Source: Chloroflexota bacterium (lineage in GTDB: Bacteria; Chloroflexota; Anaerolineae; Promineifilales; Promineifilaceae). From it: a stretch of DNA of 64,000 nucleotides. Positions 15,989-25,224 of this stretch are shown here, piece after piece. The notes under the pieces were generated by a model, which did no database searches, was not told the DNA's origin, and was given only the letters and a program-made list of their open reading frames with translations. The stretch is taken from the NCBI GenBank assembly GCA_024277135.1, contig JAJRVV010000102.1, forward strand, positions 1 through 64,000, given 5' to 3'. The position numbers and the translations under genes are program-made. The first letter of the stretch is position 1. Each line of letters begins with the position of its first letter.

Positions 15989-18300
15989 TCATTACCCACC
16001 GCTGCCGATCCATTATCTGGTTCTGCCGCACGGTTTAACTTAAGACCCACCGGCACGCCGCCTAATCGTTCCGACAGCGCCCGTAGGCCAACGCCGACAA
16101 TCTCATTCACATCCGGCGACCGATACAACTGTTGGCTGATCTCATTCAACAACTGCTGGCTCTGGGCGCGGCGTTCCGCCCGTTGCAGCAGCCGCACATT
16201 TTCAATAGCCACCGCCAACTGGTCGCTCATCGTCTGCAAAATGCCAATTTGCTCCTCGGAGAACGCATTTGGCTCCACGCTTTGCACCGTTAACGCGCCC
16301 GAAATCTGGCCGCGCACCCGCAAGGGCAGAGCTAATTCTGACCGGGTATCCGGCAAATAGGGGTTGGGCAGCCATTCCTTGTCTTGCTGCACATCTTGGG
16401 TGATTCGGGGAGAGCCATCCCCGGTCGCCCCGCCAATCAGCGAACGGCCGCAAACAGCCAGCCGCCGCCCCTCGGCCAACTGAACCCGGCCCGCCTCCCC
16501 TGTTCCGGCCCGCAGCGCCGCTTCATTCCTGGCTGCATCCACCAAAAACAACCCAACGTAATACAGCGAAAACCGCTCTTGAATCAGCGCCACTGATCGC
16601 TGCAACAACTCATCAACATCCAAAATGCTGGCCGCCGCCGCCGCCACTTCCGCCGCCGTTTGCAACAAAACCCGCTGCCGCATCTGAGCCGCCAACGATT
16701 CCTGAATTTCTTCCAGTTGCAGTAAATTTTTGATGGCGATGGCGGCCGGCCCCGCGATTGTCTTCAGCGTGTCCAGCTCCCCTTCTGCAAACGGCTCCTC
16801 ATTTTCGATAGCCAACACGCCAATCAATTCATTGGCCACAATGAGCGGCAGCCCCAACCAAACTTCCGGTTGTGCGCCCACCGTGGCGGATTGGAACTCC
16901 TGTTGCAACTTGTCAATATCTTGCTCAATCAGAAACGCTTTTTTGGTGGCGACCACGCGGCTGCTAAAACCCCGGGTTACCGGAAATGGCTGAGTCGCTG
17001 ACAAGTCAACCTCTGCGCCGTACTCATACCCATAAATCCAATCCAAGAACTCCTTATCTGGGGTCAGTAGACTGATGGACATGCCGGTGGCTTTGACCAG
17101 GGCAAAAATTTCGCGGCGGACATCTTCAAACACGTCGCGCAAGGTCGGCGTCAGGGAAAGCGCCTGGGTAAAACGGTGGATGGCGCTCAACTGCCGGTAT
17201 CGTGATTCAGTTTGGGATAAGAGGCGGCTGTTGTCTATGTTGATGGCGACCTGGTTGGCTACGATCTGCATCACGGCCGCATCTTCTGCTTTGAAGGCGT
17301 TCACTTCCTGGCTCTGAACATCCAGCACGCCCAACAGTTGGCCGCGCGCGATGAGAGGGAAGGCCATTTCTGATTTTGTTTGAGACAGGATGGCTTCGGT
17401 ACGGTAGGCTGAATCCTGGCGCACATCGCCGGCTACCCGCGCCTGTTGGTTGGCGCCCACCCAACTAACAATAGCCCGATCTTTTAAGTCCAGCCGAAAT
17501 TTTTTGGCTTTAAGCTGCTGACCAGGTTGGCCGGTGGCTTCCTCCAGAACCAGTTGTGGGGAAGACGGGTCCAGCAGAAAGATGGAGACGTGATAATGTC
17601 CAAATTCTGCGCGGATGCGTTCTACCACTTCTTTGAGAATAGCTCCGGATTCGAGTTTTTCGGCCGCGCCCTGACTGATTTTGGCGCTTAATTCTAGCTG
17701 GCGGGCGCGGCGTTGGAGGATGCGGGTTTTGTCTTGCAGGTTTACGGCCGTCACCCACGTAGACACGCTGATGATCGACACCAATGTCACCAATGTCGCC
17801 ATATATCGGACATCGAAGGCGGCGCTGCCCAGCACGGCCGCGCCGGCCAACACCGCTGCCAGCGTCAATCCCGTATGCAACATACTGGCCCTGACCGAAT
17901 CAATAAAGGCGATGGCGACAATTGAAATGAGGAAAAGATAGGGGAAGGGGCTGGGCTGAACGTCGGTGAGAAATTCGATGAAAGTGAAGGTGTTAAAACC
18001 GGCAAAGAAGAGATGAGCGGCCAGACGTATCCGCCCTTTGCGCAGGAAATAAAAGCAAATCAAGGCAAACAGGAGAACGGCCGTGGCTTGAACTATGGGA
18101 ACCGCCAGCCGAAATCCCGACGGAAACGCTTCTGGAGTTGCGACCGCCTGCCAAACCGTCACCAAGTAGCGGACAAAAGCGGCCAGCGACAAAATCCCCA
18201 CGATCAACTGCGCCAAACGGGCGCGCTGGCGTAATTCCACATCCTCAGATGAAATGTGCCACAACTTCAATTGGGTCAAGCGTGAAATTAAAGGATTCAT
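15985..18300 (-). CDS. Membrane GAF-domain protein lacking a kinase core
   Basis: A 771-residue protein. About six TM segments lie in residues 25-190 (for example LIVGILSLAAFVRYLVTV and LFALICFYFLRKGRIRLAAH), followed by a helical linker (LQDKTRILQRRARQLELSAK) and three GAF domains. The second and third GAF regions contain [17 protein letters not shown] and QISGALTVQSVEPNAFSE, nearly the same as a GAF pair in the downstream kinase. It ends soon after the last GAF with no HisKA, HATPase, GGDEF or PP2C domain. The most economical reading is a membrane input subunit for the kinase encoded in the overlapping downstream gene. GGGAGGG 4 nt before the ATG is a strong ribosome binding site. Confidence 0.85.
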   Translation of the reverse strand: MNPLISRLTQLKLWHISSEDVELRQRARLAQLIVGILSLAAFVRYLVTVWQAVATPEAFPSGFRLAVPIVQATAVLLFALICFYFLRKGRIRLAAHLFFAGFNTFTFIEFLTDVQPSPFPYLFLISIVAIAFIDSVRASMLHTGLTLAAVLAGAAVLGSAAFDVRYMATLVTLVSIISVSTWVTAVNLQDKTRILQRRARQLELSAKISQGAAEKLESGAILKEVVERIRAEFGHYHVSIFLLDPSSPQLVLEEATGQPGQQLKAKKFRLDLKDRAIVSWVGANQQARVAGDVRQDSAYRTEAILSQTKSEMAFPLIARGQLLGVLDVQSQEVNAFKAEDAAVMQIVANQVAINIDNSRLLSQTESRYRQLSAIHRFTQALSLTPTLRDVFEDVRREIFALVKATGMSISLLTPDKEFLDWIYGYEYGAEVDLSATQPFPVTRGFSSRVVATKKAFLIEQDIDKLQQEFQSATVGAQPEVWLGLPLIVANELIGVLAIENEEPFAEGELDTLKTIAGPAAIAIKNLLQLEEIQESLAAQMRQRVLLQTAAEVAAAAASILDVDELLQRSVALIQERFSLYYVGLFLVDAARNEAALRAGTGEAGRVQLAEGRRLAVCGRSLIGGATGDGSPRITQDVQQDKEWLPNPYLPDTRSELALPLRVRGQISGALTVQSVEPNAFSEEQIGILQTMSDQLAVAIENVRLLQRAERRAQSQQLLNEISQQLYRSPDVNEIVGVGLRALSERLGGVPVGLKLNRAAEPDNGSAAVGNE

Positions 18301-18399
18301 GCAACCCTCCCACTGTTTACGTGCGCGGAGCCGCTAATGGCAGCCTAGGGATCAATCCTGGGAGGCAATGCGCGCGGAAGATGTGTGGGTTCATGCAAA

Positions 18400-18458
18400 G
18401 CTCAATGGCAAATGGGAAAATTAGTCTCCCGCTCTGTTCCATTGAGCCGGCTAATTTT
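18400..18458 (-). promoter_or_regulatory. Interleaved inverted repeats (possible RNA pseudoknot or switch)
   Basis: Two perfect inverted repeats interleave in the 182-nt gap between the receiver gene (stop at 18483) and the membrane GAF gene (start at 18300). GCTCAATGG (18400-18408) pairs with CCATTGAGC (18439-18447), and AAAATTAG (18417-18424) pairs with CTAATTTT (18451-18458). The order a-b-a'-b' is that of an H-type pseudoknot or of two mutually exclusive hairpins. On the minus strand it would lie in the leader of the sensor genes. Confidence 0.4.
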
Positions 18459-18482
18459 TCATAAACAATCTCAACAAACCAA

Positions 18483-18935
18483 TCACATGCCCAATTCCCA
18501 AACGGATTCACCGTTCAGAATCTGGGCAATTTGTTCCGGGAAACGGTCAGCGTCAAGCGGTTTGGTGATGAAACCATCGAATCCAGCTTCCCGCGATTTG
18601 CGCATTTCGTCGCCGCTGCCATACGCCGTCACCACCACCACCAGCGTATCTTTCAATTTTTCATCCTGACGAATTTGCGCCAACGCTTCGTAGCCATCTT
18701 CATGGGGCAAATGCAAATCCATCAAAATCAGATCGACCTGGGGCATGGTGTGGGCAAAATCCACCACCCCCCACCCGGTCGTCTTCCATTCACATTTTTG
18801 CACGCCCATAAATGCCAGTAAGCGAGCGATCAACACAAAATTCGAGACATTGTCTTCAACCACCAAAATGTGGGCATTTTTCGGATCAATCGGGGTTTGG
18901 GTTTTTGCCTGCCTGTTTTCCATACGACGACTCAT
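18483..18935 (-). CDS. Single-domain response regulator (CheY-like)
   Basis: A 150-residue protein that is one receiver domain with a short N-terminal extension of about 20 polar residues. Acidic residues are in VVEDN (E27, D28), the phosphoacceptor is D73 (LILMDLHLPHEDG), and the lysine is K125 (FITKPLD). There is no output domain, so it should act as a phosphorelay shuttle or by protein contact. The stop of the upstream receiver gene overlaps its start by 4 nt. The family resemblance to hybrid-kinase receivers (DGFITKPLDADRFPEQI) fits partnership with the GAF kinase downstream. Confidence 0.9.
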   Translation of the reverse strand: MSRRMENRQAKTQTPIDPKNAHILVVEDNVSNFVLIARLLAFMGVQKCEWKTTGWGVVDFAHTMPQVDLILMDLHLPHEDGYEALAQIRQDEKLKDTLVVVVTAYGSGDEMRKSREAGFDGFITKPLDADRFPEQIAQILNGESVWELGM

Positions 18936-19312
18936 CTACTGGGAATAAGAAATGCCTGCAACTGCTGCGGCAGGCGATCAACATCAATTGGTTTTTCAAT
19001 GAAACCATTACAGCCAACCGCAAAACTTTGATCACGATCAGCCTGAGTGACATTGGCGGTTAATGCGATGATGGGCACATCTGCCGTTTCCGGTTCCTGC
19101 CGCAGTTGGGCGGTGATGGCAAAGCCATCAATATCCGGTAGATGGATGTCCACCAAGATCAAGTCAGGATGATGCGTGCGGGCAAAGGCAATCCCAGATT
19201 GACCATCCATGGCGCCATGAACACGAAAACCAGAAACCTGTAAAACTTTAAGGACAAGTTTCAGGTTATCCAGGTTGTCCTCAATGTAAAGGATGAGTGG
19301 TTTGTCGTTCAT
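18932..19312 (-). CDS. Single-domain response regulator (CheY-like)
   Basis: A 126-residue receiver domain only. Acidic residues are in YIEDN (E11, D12), the phosphoacceptor is D55 (LILVDIHLPDIDG), the threonine is in IIALTANV, and K107 is in FIEKPID. Its closest relative in the window is the receiver of the hybrid at 9322 (ALTANI, CNGFLTKPID), so the two may be phosphorylated by the same kinase. It is the first gene of the signalling operon; its start lies about 200 nt from the amylase gene, which is transcribed in the same direction upstream. Confidence 0.9.
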   Translation of the reverse strand: MNDKPLILYIEDNLDNLKLVLKVLQVSGFRVHGAMDGQSGIAFARTHHPDLILVDIHLPDIDGFAITAQLRQEPETADVPIIALTANVTQADRDQSFAVGCNGFIEKPIDVDRLPQQLQAFLIPSR

Positions 19313-19415
19313 GTCTGATTGTCAGGGTGAAGCTAATGCCTTTTCATCCAGTCTCTTGCTATTATACGCCAGTTTAGTCGGCCAGACTGTAGGGATATAG
19401 TACCCCGATTCCTGG

Positions 19416-19450
19416 AGACCTGCGAGATTTTTGCGAAAATTTGCAGGTCC
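19416..19450. repeat. AGACCTGC-family hairpin
   Basis: AGACCTGC (19416-19423) and GCAGGTCC (19443-19450) enclose imperfectly paired A/T-rich arms and a central GCG loop. It lies between the GH13 gene (stop at 19516) and the signalling operon (start at 19312), where a transcript end is expected. No T-run follows on the minus strand, so it is not a classic intrinsic terminator. Confidence 0.65.
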
Positions 19451-19515
19451 AAAATTCACCAGACTCTAACCGGCATGATCATGATAACGGCAAACGGCCG
19501 TCTTCACCGTTAAGT

Positions 19516-20979
19516 TTACGATAAATTTCCGGCCCATAGTCGAGCGGATCGGCCAGGTAATGTGATGACGCCGCCGCCGGAGACGGCCGTCCCCCCACCC
19601 CCCCATTTTTCCGCCAATAAGCCGTTGACCGACTCAGGCAAGGTAAAGGTTTGTGGGGTATTGCCGGCGTTGAAGGCAACCACGGCCGTCCGCCCTTCAT
19701 ATCGGCGTTGGAACACGGCCGTTTGGTCAGAACTGGTCAAAATCGAAAAATCCCCCCGCCGCAAAACGGGCAGTTCATGGCGCAAGGCAATGAGGCGGCG
19801 CACATCCGCCAGCAGTTCCTTGTCCCAACTGGCTTCGTCGTGCCAGGGAAAAGCGCGGCGGCAGTCCGGGTCGTGCCCGCCCGGCAGGCCGATTTCATCT
19901 CCGTAATACACATTGGGCGCGCCGGGGACACTCATTTGCAGCAGAAAGAGCAGGCGCGCGGCCGTTTTGTCCTCTCGCGCCACCGTCAACAGCCGCGGCG
20001 TGTCATGGCTGCCCAGCATATTCATCTGCGCCAGCACAATAGCCGGGTCATAAAGCTGGTTAAACTGCCGGTTCAACTCATTGGCAAATTGCGCTCCGTT
20101 CAGGGTGGGGATATGTCCATAGCCGCAGCGCGCCGTATCCCGCTGATCCATGTTGTCGCCCAGCAAAAAGCCAAAAGCGGCGCGAGTGAACATGTAATTC
20201 ATCTGGCCGTCAAACTGGTCGCCTTGCAGCCAGCGGTGGGCTTCATGCCACAATTCACCCACAATATACGCTTCAGGATTGACCGCCCGACAGCGGCGGC
20301 GAAACTCCTGCCAAAAGGCGTCATCGTCAATTTCGTTGGGCACATCCAGCCGCCAGCCGTCAATCCCCTGCTCCAGCCAATAAACGGCCGCATCCCACAA
20401 ATAATCGCGCACTTCCGGGTTATCCGTGTTCAACTTGGGCAGCGCGCGCGCCCCCCACCAGGCGGAAAAAGAGGGCGGCTGGTCTTCGCGGTAAGCGTTG
20501 ACGGGAAAGTCATGCACATGAAACCAGCCGACATACGGGGATTCGGCTCCGTTTTCCATGAGATGATTAAATGGGAAAAAGCCGCGGCTGGCATGATTGA
20601 ACACGCCGTCCAAGATGACGCGAATGTCCCGGCTGTGAGCCGCCTCAAGCATGGCGGCAAAAGCCTCGTTGCCGCCTAAAATCGGGTCAATGGTGAAGTA
20701 GTCGTGTGTGTGGTAGCGGTGGTTGGCAGCCGAGGTAAAAATGGGGTTGAAGTAAATGGCGTTCACGCCCAGGTCTACCAGATAATCTAATTTGTCGCTC
20801 ACACCCCATAAATTCCCGCCCTGGAAGGCGTGGTAGGTGGGCGGCGCGCCCCATTCTTGCAAATGGGTAGGACGAGGATAACGGCCGTGCCGACCCTTCC
20901 CTTCTCCCCGCGCAAAACGATCCGGGAAAATCTGATAAAAAACGGCGTCCCTCACCCAATCTGGAGTGTTGATTTCCAT
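19516..20979 (-). CDS. GH13 alpha-amylase family enzyme (neopullulanase/cyclomaltodextrinase-like)
   Basis: A 487-residue glycoside hydrolase without signal peptide. GH13 region I is DGVFNH (124-129), region II GWRLDVPNE gives nucleophile D212, region III IVGELWHE gives acid/base E242, and region IV LGSHDTPR gives D326; all catalytic residues are present. The start (DAVFYQIFPDRFARG) and MPKF-less cytoplasmic form fit the GH13_20-like maltodextrin-acting group that works on imported or storage glucans. A short C-terminal beta domain (residues about 405-487) follows. GAGGAG 8 nt before the ATG is the ribosome binding site. The subfamily is uncertain; the family is not. Confidence 0.9.
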   Translation of the reverse strand: MEINTPDWVRDAVFYQIFPDRFARGEGKGRHGRYPRPTHLQEWGAPPTYHAFQGGNLWGVSDKLDYLVDLGVNAIYFNPIFTSAANHRYHTHDYFTIDPILGGNEAFAAMLEAAHSRDIRVILDGVFNHASRGFFPFNHLMENGAESPYVGWFHVHDFPVNAYREDQPPSFSAWWGARALPKLNTDNPEVRDYLWDAAVYWLEQGIDGWRLDVPNEIDDDAFWQEFRRRCRAVNPEAYIVGELWHEAHRWLQGDQFDGQMNYMFTRAAFGFLLGDNMDQRDTARCGYGHIPTLNGAQFANELNRQFNQLYDPAIVLAQMNMLGSHDTPRLLTVAREDKTAARLLFLLQMSVPGAPNVYYGDEIGLPGGHDPDCRRAFPWHDEASWDKELLADVRRLIALRHELPVLRRGDFSILTSSDQTAVFQRRYEGRTAVVAFNAGNTPQTFTLPESVNGLLAEKWGGGGTAVSGGGVITLPGRSARLWAGNLS

Positions 20980-21038
20980 GCGGCGCTCTCCTCAAAGTGT
21001 AAGCTGCCGCCTATTGTACTTTTTTATTTTAGATTTGC

Positions 21039-21096
21039 GATTTTGGATTTTGGATTTTGGATTGAAACCCGGTTGTTATCTGTTAATTGTTAACTG
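21039..21096. repeat. Two adjacent heptanucleotide repeats
   Basis: GATTTTG three times plus a partial unit (21039-21062), then TTATCTG, TTAATTG, TTAACTG (21076-21096). The second block forms the last codons and the stop of the GT2 gene on the minus strand (QLTINR then stop); the first lies in the gap before the amylase gene. Confidence 0.75.
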
Positions 21097-22635
21097 TTCC
21101 ATCTCATTTTCCGCCACATCCGCTCCCATGCCCAAGGGCAGCACGGCCGTCCGCCGCCCCAACCGCTCTTTTTGTCCCCACGCCACCGCCAACGCTTGCA
21201 CGGCCGTCACCCCCGCCACATACAGCAGCCCCGCCACAAAAATCCCGGCATAAAACGCCACCGCCCAATTACCCAACAGCGCCGCATACCAGATCGTCCC
21301 CAAATTCAGCGCCGCAAACGCCAACTCCCAAAACACAATGCCGTCCAACTTCAGTTGATACCGCTTACGCTGCCACGCCTCCCGTTCCTGTCCCAGGCCA
21401 AACTTGGCCGTCCGCTCAAACACATTGTGCGTCTTTAGCGCCATCTGCACCGCCGCCCGCAGCGTGTTGATCATCAAACCGGAACCGACGGCCGTCACAA
21501 ACAAAATCTTGGGCAGCCAGCGCCACCAGGCCCGGTTCAACTGCTTCTGCCCCGCCACAAAAAACAACGTCGGCGCCAACGCCGTCAGGTTAAACACATA
21601 CGCCACGCCAAACAACGTGATCAACTGTGGAAACGCCTGCGACACCACCAGCACCAGCGGATACAACAGCGACAGCGCCAATAGCAGCAAATGGACGACA
21701 TACCCGGTCAGATGCAGCGTCGCCGACAATTTCACCGGCAGCCGCGCCGACGACGCCCACACCCCCGGCAGCAGCTTGCGCGCACATTCCAAACTGCCCC
21801 GCGCCCAACGATGCTGCTGCCGCCGAAAAGCGCTGATGCTCACCGGCAGTTCCGCCGGGACTTCGACGTGGCGCAGGTAACGGCCGTGCCACCCCCGCAG
21901 CAGCGCCCGATACGACAAATCCAAATCCTCCGTCAACGTATCCGCCTGCCAACCCCCGGCATCTGCCAGCGCCGACCGCCGCCACACCCCGGCCGTGCCG
22001 TTGAAGTTGAACCAGTACCCGCCCACAAACCGGGCAAACTGCTCCACCACAAAATGGGCGTCAATCGCCACCGATTGCAACGCCGTCAACAGCGAATACT
22101 CCCGGTTCAAATGCCCCCACCGCGCCTGCACAAACGCCGTCTTCTCCCGAAATTGGGGGATGGTTTGCTGCAAAAATTCCGGCTGGGGCACAAAATCAGC
22201 GTCAAACATGGCGATAAACTCGCCTGTCGCCGTCGTCAGCCCATGCCGCAACGCTCCGGCCTTGTATCCGTCCCGGTTGGGCCGGGTGATGTGCCGGATA
22301 TTCACCCCCTGGGCTTGCAATCGGGCGACGGCCGCCGCCACAATCTGCCGCGTCTCATCCGTCGAATCATCCAACACCTGGATTTGCAATTTCTGCGGCG
22401 GATACGCCAGCTTTGCCGCCGCCAGCGTGACCCGTTCGGCCACATACATCTCGTTGTAAATGGGGATTTGCACGGTGACATCCGGCCACTCGGCTAGATG
22501 AGGCGTTGGTTCTGGGGCGGACGGCCGTCGCCACGCCAGATAAGTCAGGTAGAAAAAGTTAATCCCATAGGCAAACAAAGCCCCCACCGCCAGCAAATAC
22601 AGCAGCGCCAGCGGCGCTAAAAGCAAATCAAACAT
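21076..22635 (-). CDS. Processive GT2 glycosyltransferase, cellulose-synthase-like
   Basis: A 519-residue membrane enzyme. TM1 is at 3-28; the GT-A domain has IPIYNEMYVAE, VLDDSTDET, MFDADFVP (DxD), EDLDLSYRALLRGW (TED-like) and QQHRWARGS (QxxRW), the full motif set of processive beta-glycosyltransferases. Four to five TM segments follow after about residue 300. The sugar and polymer are not readable; family members make mannans, glucans or glycolipids. Its start overlaps the stop of the O-antigen-ligase-like gene by 8 nt, with GGGAG 7 nt before the ATG, so it is in the same operon. The last residues come from a heptanucleotide repeat. Confidence 0.88.
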   Translation of the reverse strand: MFDLLLAPLALLYLLAVGALFAYGINFFYLTYLAWRRPSAPEPTPHLAEWPDVTVQIPIYNEMYVAERVTLAAAKLAYPPQKLQIQVLDDSTDETRQIVAAAVARLQAQGVNIRHITRPNRDGYKAGALRHGLTTATGEFIAMFDADFVPQPEFLQQTIPQFREKTAFVQARWGHLNREYSLLTALQSVAIDAHFVVEQFARFVGGYWFNFNGTAGVWRRSALADAGGWQADTLTEDLDLSYRALLRGWHGRYLRHVEVPAELPVSISAFRRQQHRWARGSLECARKLLPGVWASSARLPVKLSATLHLTGYVVHLLLLALSLLYPLVLVVSQAFPQLITLFGVAYVFNLTALAPTLFFVAGQKQLNRAWWRWLPKILFVTAVGSGLMINTLRAAVQMALKTHNVFERTAKFGLGQEREAWQRKRYQLKLDGIVFWELAFAALNLGTIWYAALLGNWAVAFYAGIFVAGLLYVAGVTAVQALAVAWGQKERLGRRTAVLPLGMGADVAENEMEQLTINR

Positions 22636-24025
22636 TCACATCTCCCAAATAATAACGGTTAACTGTTGACTGTTGACTGTTCACATACGCCCTTGCCCAC
22701 AACCCCCAGGCCAACCATTGCCACAAACGGCCGCTGGCCGCAAACCAGGGATACGCATCAAACAGCCCAAACAACAAAATCGCCATCAACATGCCGGAAG
22801 CCGCCGCCAACTCCGGCGAAAACGACAGTCGCCGCCGCCAGCGCATCAACGCCCAGGGGGATAACGACGCCGCCAGGTAAAACAGCGCGCCAAACAAGCC
22901 CACTTCCGCCGCCGCGTCTATTAAAACCATACGCGCCGGTTGGTAGTTGTAGATGAAATCTGGTTGATTTTGCCGCAGCGCCACCGCTAATCCGCCTAGA
23001 CCCACGCCGGTGATGGCGTGGTTGATGAATAGTTGATTGGCCGCCTCATTCAACGCCTGCCGTTCCGCCTGCTGAAACTGCCGCTGGGCCAACCGCGCCG
23101 CAATCACATCAAGCTGCTCGCCGCTGCTCAAAAACGCTCGGTTTTGCCACACAAACGGTAACGCAACTGCCATCATCACCAACGCCAAGAGCAGCCAACG
23201 GCCGATCCCCCGCTCCCGATTCCCATACCGCCACAACGCCAACGCCGCCAGGCCGCCCAAAACCAACGCCAGCCACGCCGTCCGCGAAAAGGTGAAGAAC
23301 AACGCCGCGCCCGCCGCCACAAACAGGAACAGCCACGCCGCTTGCGCCCACGGCCGCGCCCGTAAATAACAGGCCAACAGCATCAACAGGCTAAATGCCA
23401 GCCCCGCCGCCAGGATATTGGGATGATCGGACAGGCCAGCCGCCCTTAGCGCCATTCGTCCCCCCTGCGCCCAGACCGTCGGGCTGCCCTGGGCCGCGTC
23501 CAGCGCCAACTCCCCCCATCCGGCCAGCCCCAAATCCGCCTGCCGCAGCCATTGGCCGATGGCGACGGCCGTCTGCACAGCCACTTGAACCGCTAATCCA
23601 GCCCCCACCAGAGGGAAAACCCTGGTTTCGTTGAGCAGGAAAAGGTAGAGGAGAAACAGCAAACTCATACGTATCGCCTGAGCGCCGGCCGCCAACGGAT
23701 CAACGGCCGTGACCACACTCAGCCAACCCGCCGCCGCCAGCCCGGCCAGGGGCAGCCAGAGCAAAACCGGGCCGGCCTGCAATCGAAACGGCCGTGCCGC
23801 CAGTTTCACTCCCCAAAACAGCGCCAGCGCCAGTAAACAAACATCGCTGGCAAACAGCAGCACATCGGAAAAATCAGCATACACCGGGGGTGACGGCCGG
23901 GCCAGCGTCCACAAGCGCAGCCGCCAGGGCAGCGTCGCCAACAAAGCGAACAGCGCCGCCCGCGCCAGTCTATCAAACGCCAGCGCCGGCCGTTCCCGCC
24001 ACCGCGATTCAATTATCCCTGCCAC
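22628..24025 (-). CDS. O-antigen ligase / polymerase-like membrane protein
   Basis: A 465-residue polytopic protein with about eleven to twelve hydrophobic segments and, near residue 340, the segment NHAITGVGLGGLAVAL that resembles the large periplasmic loop of Wzy_C/O-antigen ligase family proteins (H-x-GxGxG). The sequence LSDHPNILAAGLAFSLLML also fits the family. It would polymerise or ligate surface glycan at the outer membrane-face side. It lies between two glycosyltransferase genes. The C-terminal NSQQSTVNR is encoded by a heptanucleotide repeat at 22659-22684 and is probably not functional sequence. Confidence 0.75.
   Translation of the reverse strand: MAGIIESRWRERPALAFDRLARAALFALLATLPWRLRLWTLARPSPPVYADFSDVLLFASDVCLLALALFWGVKLAARPFRLQAGPVLLWLPLAGLAAAGWLSVVTAVDPLAAGAQAIRMSLLFLLYLFLLNETRVFPLVGAGLAVQVAVQTAVAIGQWLRQADLGLAGWGELALDAAQGSPTVWAQGGRMALRAAGLSDHPNILAAGLAFSLLMLLACYLRARPWAQAAWLFLFVAAGAALFFTFSRTAWLALVLGGLAALALWRYGNRERGIGRWLLLALVMMAVALPFVWQNRAFLSSGEQLDVIAARLAQRQFQQAERQALNEAANQLFINHAITGVGLGGLAVALRQNQPDFIYNYQPARMVLIDAAAEVGLFGALFYLAASLSPWALMRWRRRLSFSPELAAASGMLMAILLFGLFDAYPWFAASGRLWQWLAWGLWARAYVNSQQSTVNRYYLGDVNV
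22659..22684. repeat. Heptanucleotide repeat in the 3' end of the ligase-like gene
   Basis: Units TTAACTG, TTGACTG, TTGACTG and a partial TTCAC. It is translated as the last part of the O-antigen-ligase-like protein (on the minus strand CAGTCAA units). Confidence 0.75.
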
Positions 24026-25170
24026 CGATCAACCCATCGTATCAGACGAAAAAGAAGCTCACGGCGGAGTGACGGCCGTCGTCCCCGGCCATAATAATCC
24101 GCCAATCGCGCCGCTGCTGCCAGCCGCGCCCGCCAATCAAAGCGCACATCGGCGCGGCGGCACAAAGCGATCCCCTGGCCCGGCACATTTTCAGCCACAT
24201 TCGCCGCCAACGGCCGCATCGCCATCCCCCAGGTCTGCTGCGGGTTCCGGCACAGTTTACTGGTCAGGGTGTACGGCCGTGTCAGTTTCGCCGCCGATTT
24301 TACACCCGCCAAATCCACATCAAAATCCATCCCTGTCAATGATGGAGCCAACCGCGCCAGCCGATCCGGCAGTAGTTCCTGGAATGAGTCGTAGACGGCC
24401 GTCGCCTCAGCAAACCGCCGCCACTGCCACCGCCGCCGCTCATGTTGCAGCGGAACCTGGAAAAAGTGCGTCCGCTGCGCAAAATGCGTCCCCATCTCGC
24501 CAAAATTCGTCGTCAGCGATTCGCGGGGAAAGACGTAGAACCGGCCGGTTTCCACCAAGAACTTAGTCTTAACGGGGAACCAATCCGTCTCCGGGAATTG
24601 GGAAAATAGCTCGTGCATCGGATCGTGGGGCAAGACGCGCGGTTCCGCCGCCTTTAACCATGCCCGAAAAGAGGCCCACTGCGCCGCCGTGTATGCCTGC
24701 CCCTGATACCAGGCCACTTGCATGAAAAAGCCGTCGCCGCCATCATGAATGGGGATGAACGGCCGTTGCGTGAACCCATTAAACCAGAGCGCATTCAGCG
24801 AAATTCCGGCCACACGGGCTTCATCCGCATAAAAATCTAGCGCGGCTTGTGCATACCGGTAAAATGCCCGCGACACCGCCAAATCATCTTCCAGCAGGAT
24901 GATACGGCCGTATTCCGCCGCCAAATCCCCGCTAAAAAACACATTGCCAATCAGCCCCAGGTTCCGCTCATGCCGGATGACCCGCTTTTCCCCGGCCGGC
25001 CAAACAAAATCAACCGCCGTCTGCGCCACCGCCTCATGCCGCGCCCCGCCGCCATCAATCGAAATGACCAACGGCGCGCCCGCCGCCACCTCAGCCCGGC
25101 CAATGGACGCCAACAGCCGCGCCAGCGATTCCGGCCGGTTATAGGCAACGACAACGATGGCTGGGTTCAT
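24013..25170 (-). CDS. GT-A fold glycosyltransferase (GNT-I/GT2-like)
   Basis: A 385-residue protein if started at the ATG at 25170, which has a strong GGAGGTAGAG ribosome binding site; a frame extension to 25221 has none. The N-terminus NPAIVVVAYNRPESLARLLA and RHERNLGLIGN are nucleotide-sugar-binding GT-A features, and IILLEDDLAVSRAFY is a DxD-type motif followed by the pattern of GNT-I-like transferases. No TM segment is seen. The 13-nt overlap with the ligase-like gene indicates one operon for a surface glycan. Specificity is unknown. Confidence 0.75.
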   Translation of the reverse strand: MNPAIVVVAYNRPESLARLLASIGRAEVAAGAPLVISIDGGGARHEAVAQTAVDFVWPAGEKRVIRHERNLGLIGNVFFSGDLAAEYGRIILLEDDLAVSRAFYRYAQAALDFYADEARVAGISLNALWFNGFTQRPFIPIHDGGDGFFMQVAWYQGQAYTAAQWASFRAWLKAAEPRVLPHDPMHELFSQFPETDWFPVKTKFLVETGRFYVFPRESLTTNFGEMGTHFAQRTHFFQVPLQHERRRWQWRRFAEATAVYDSFQELLPDRLARLAPSLTGMDFDVDLAGVKSAAKLTRPYTLTSKLCRNPQQTWGMAMRPLAANVAENVPGQGIALCRRADVRFDWRARLAAAARLADYYGRGRRPSLRRELLFRLIRWVDRWQG

Positions 25171-25224
25171 CTCTACCTCCGTTGACAGGGTGACGAGGCG
25201 ACTGTCGCTTTTTCGTTGCACAGT

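Noticed and set aside
19651..20679. Long plus-strand open frame of 342 codons opposite the amylase gene
   Set aside because: It is antisense to a GH13 gene with all catalytic motifs, has no recognisable domains and reflects the codon bias of the real gene.
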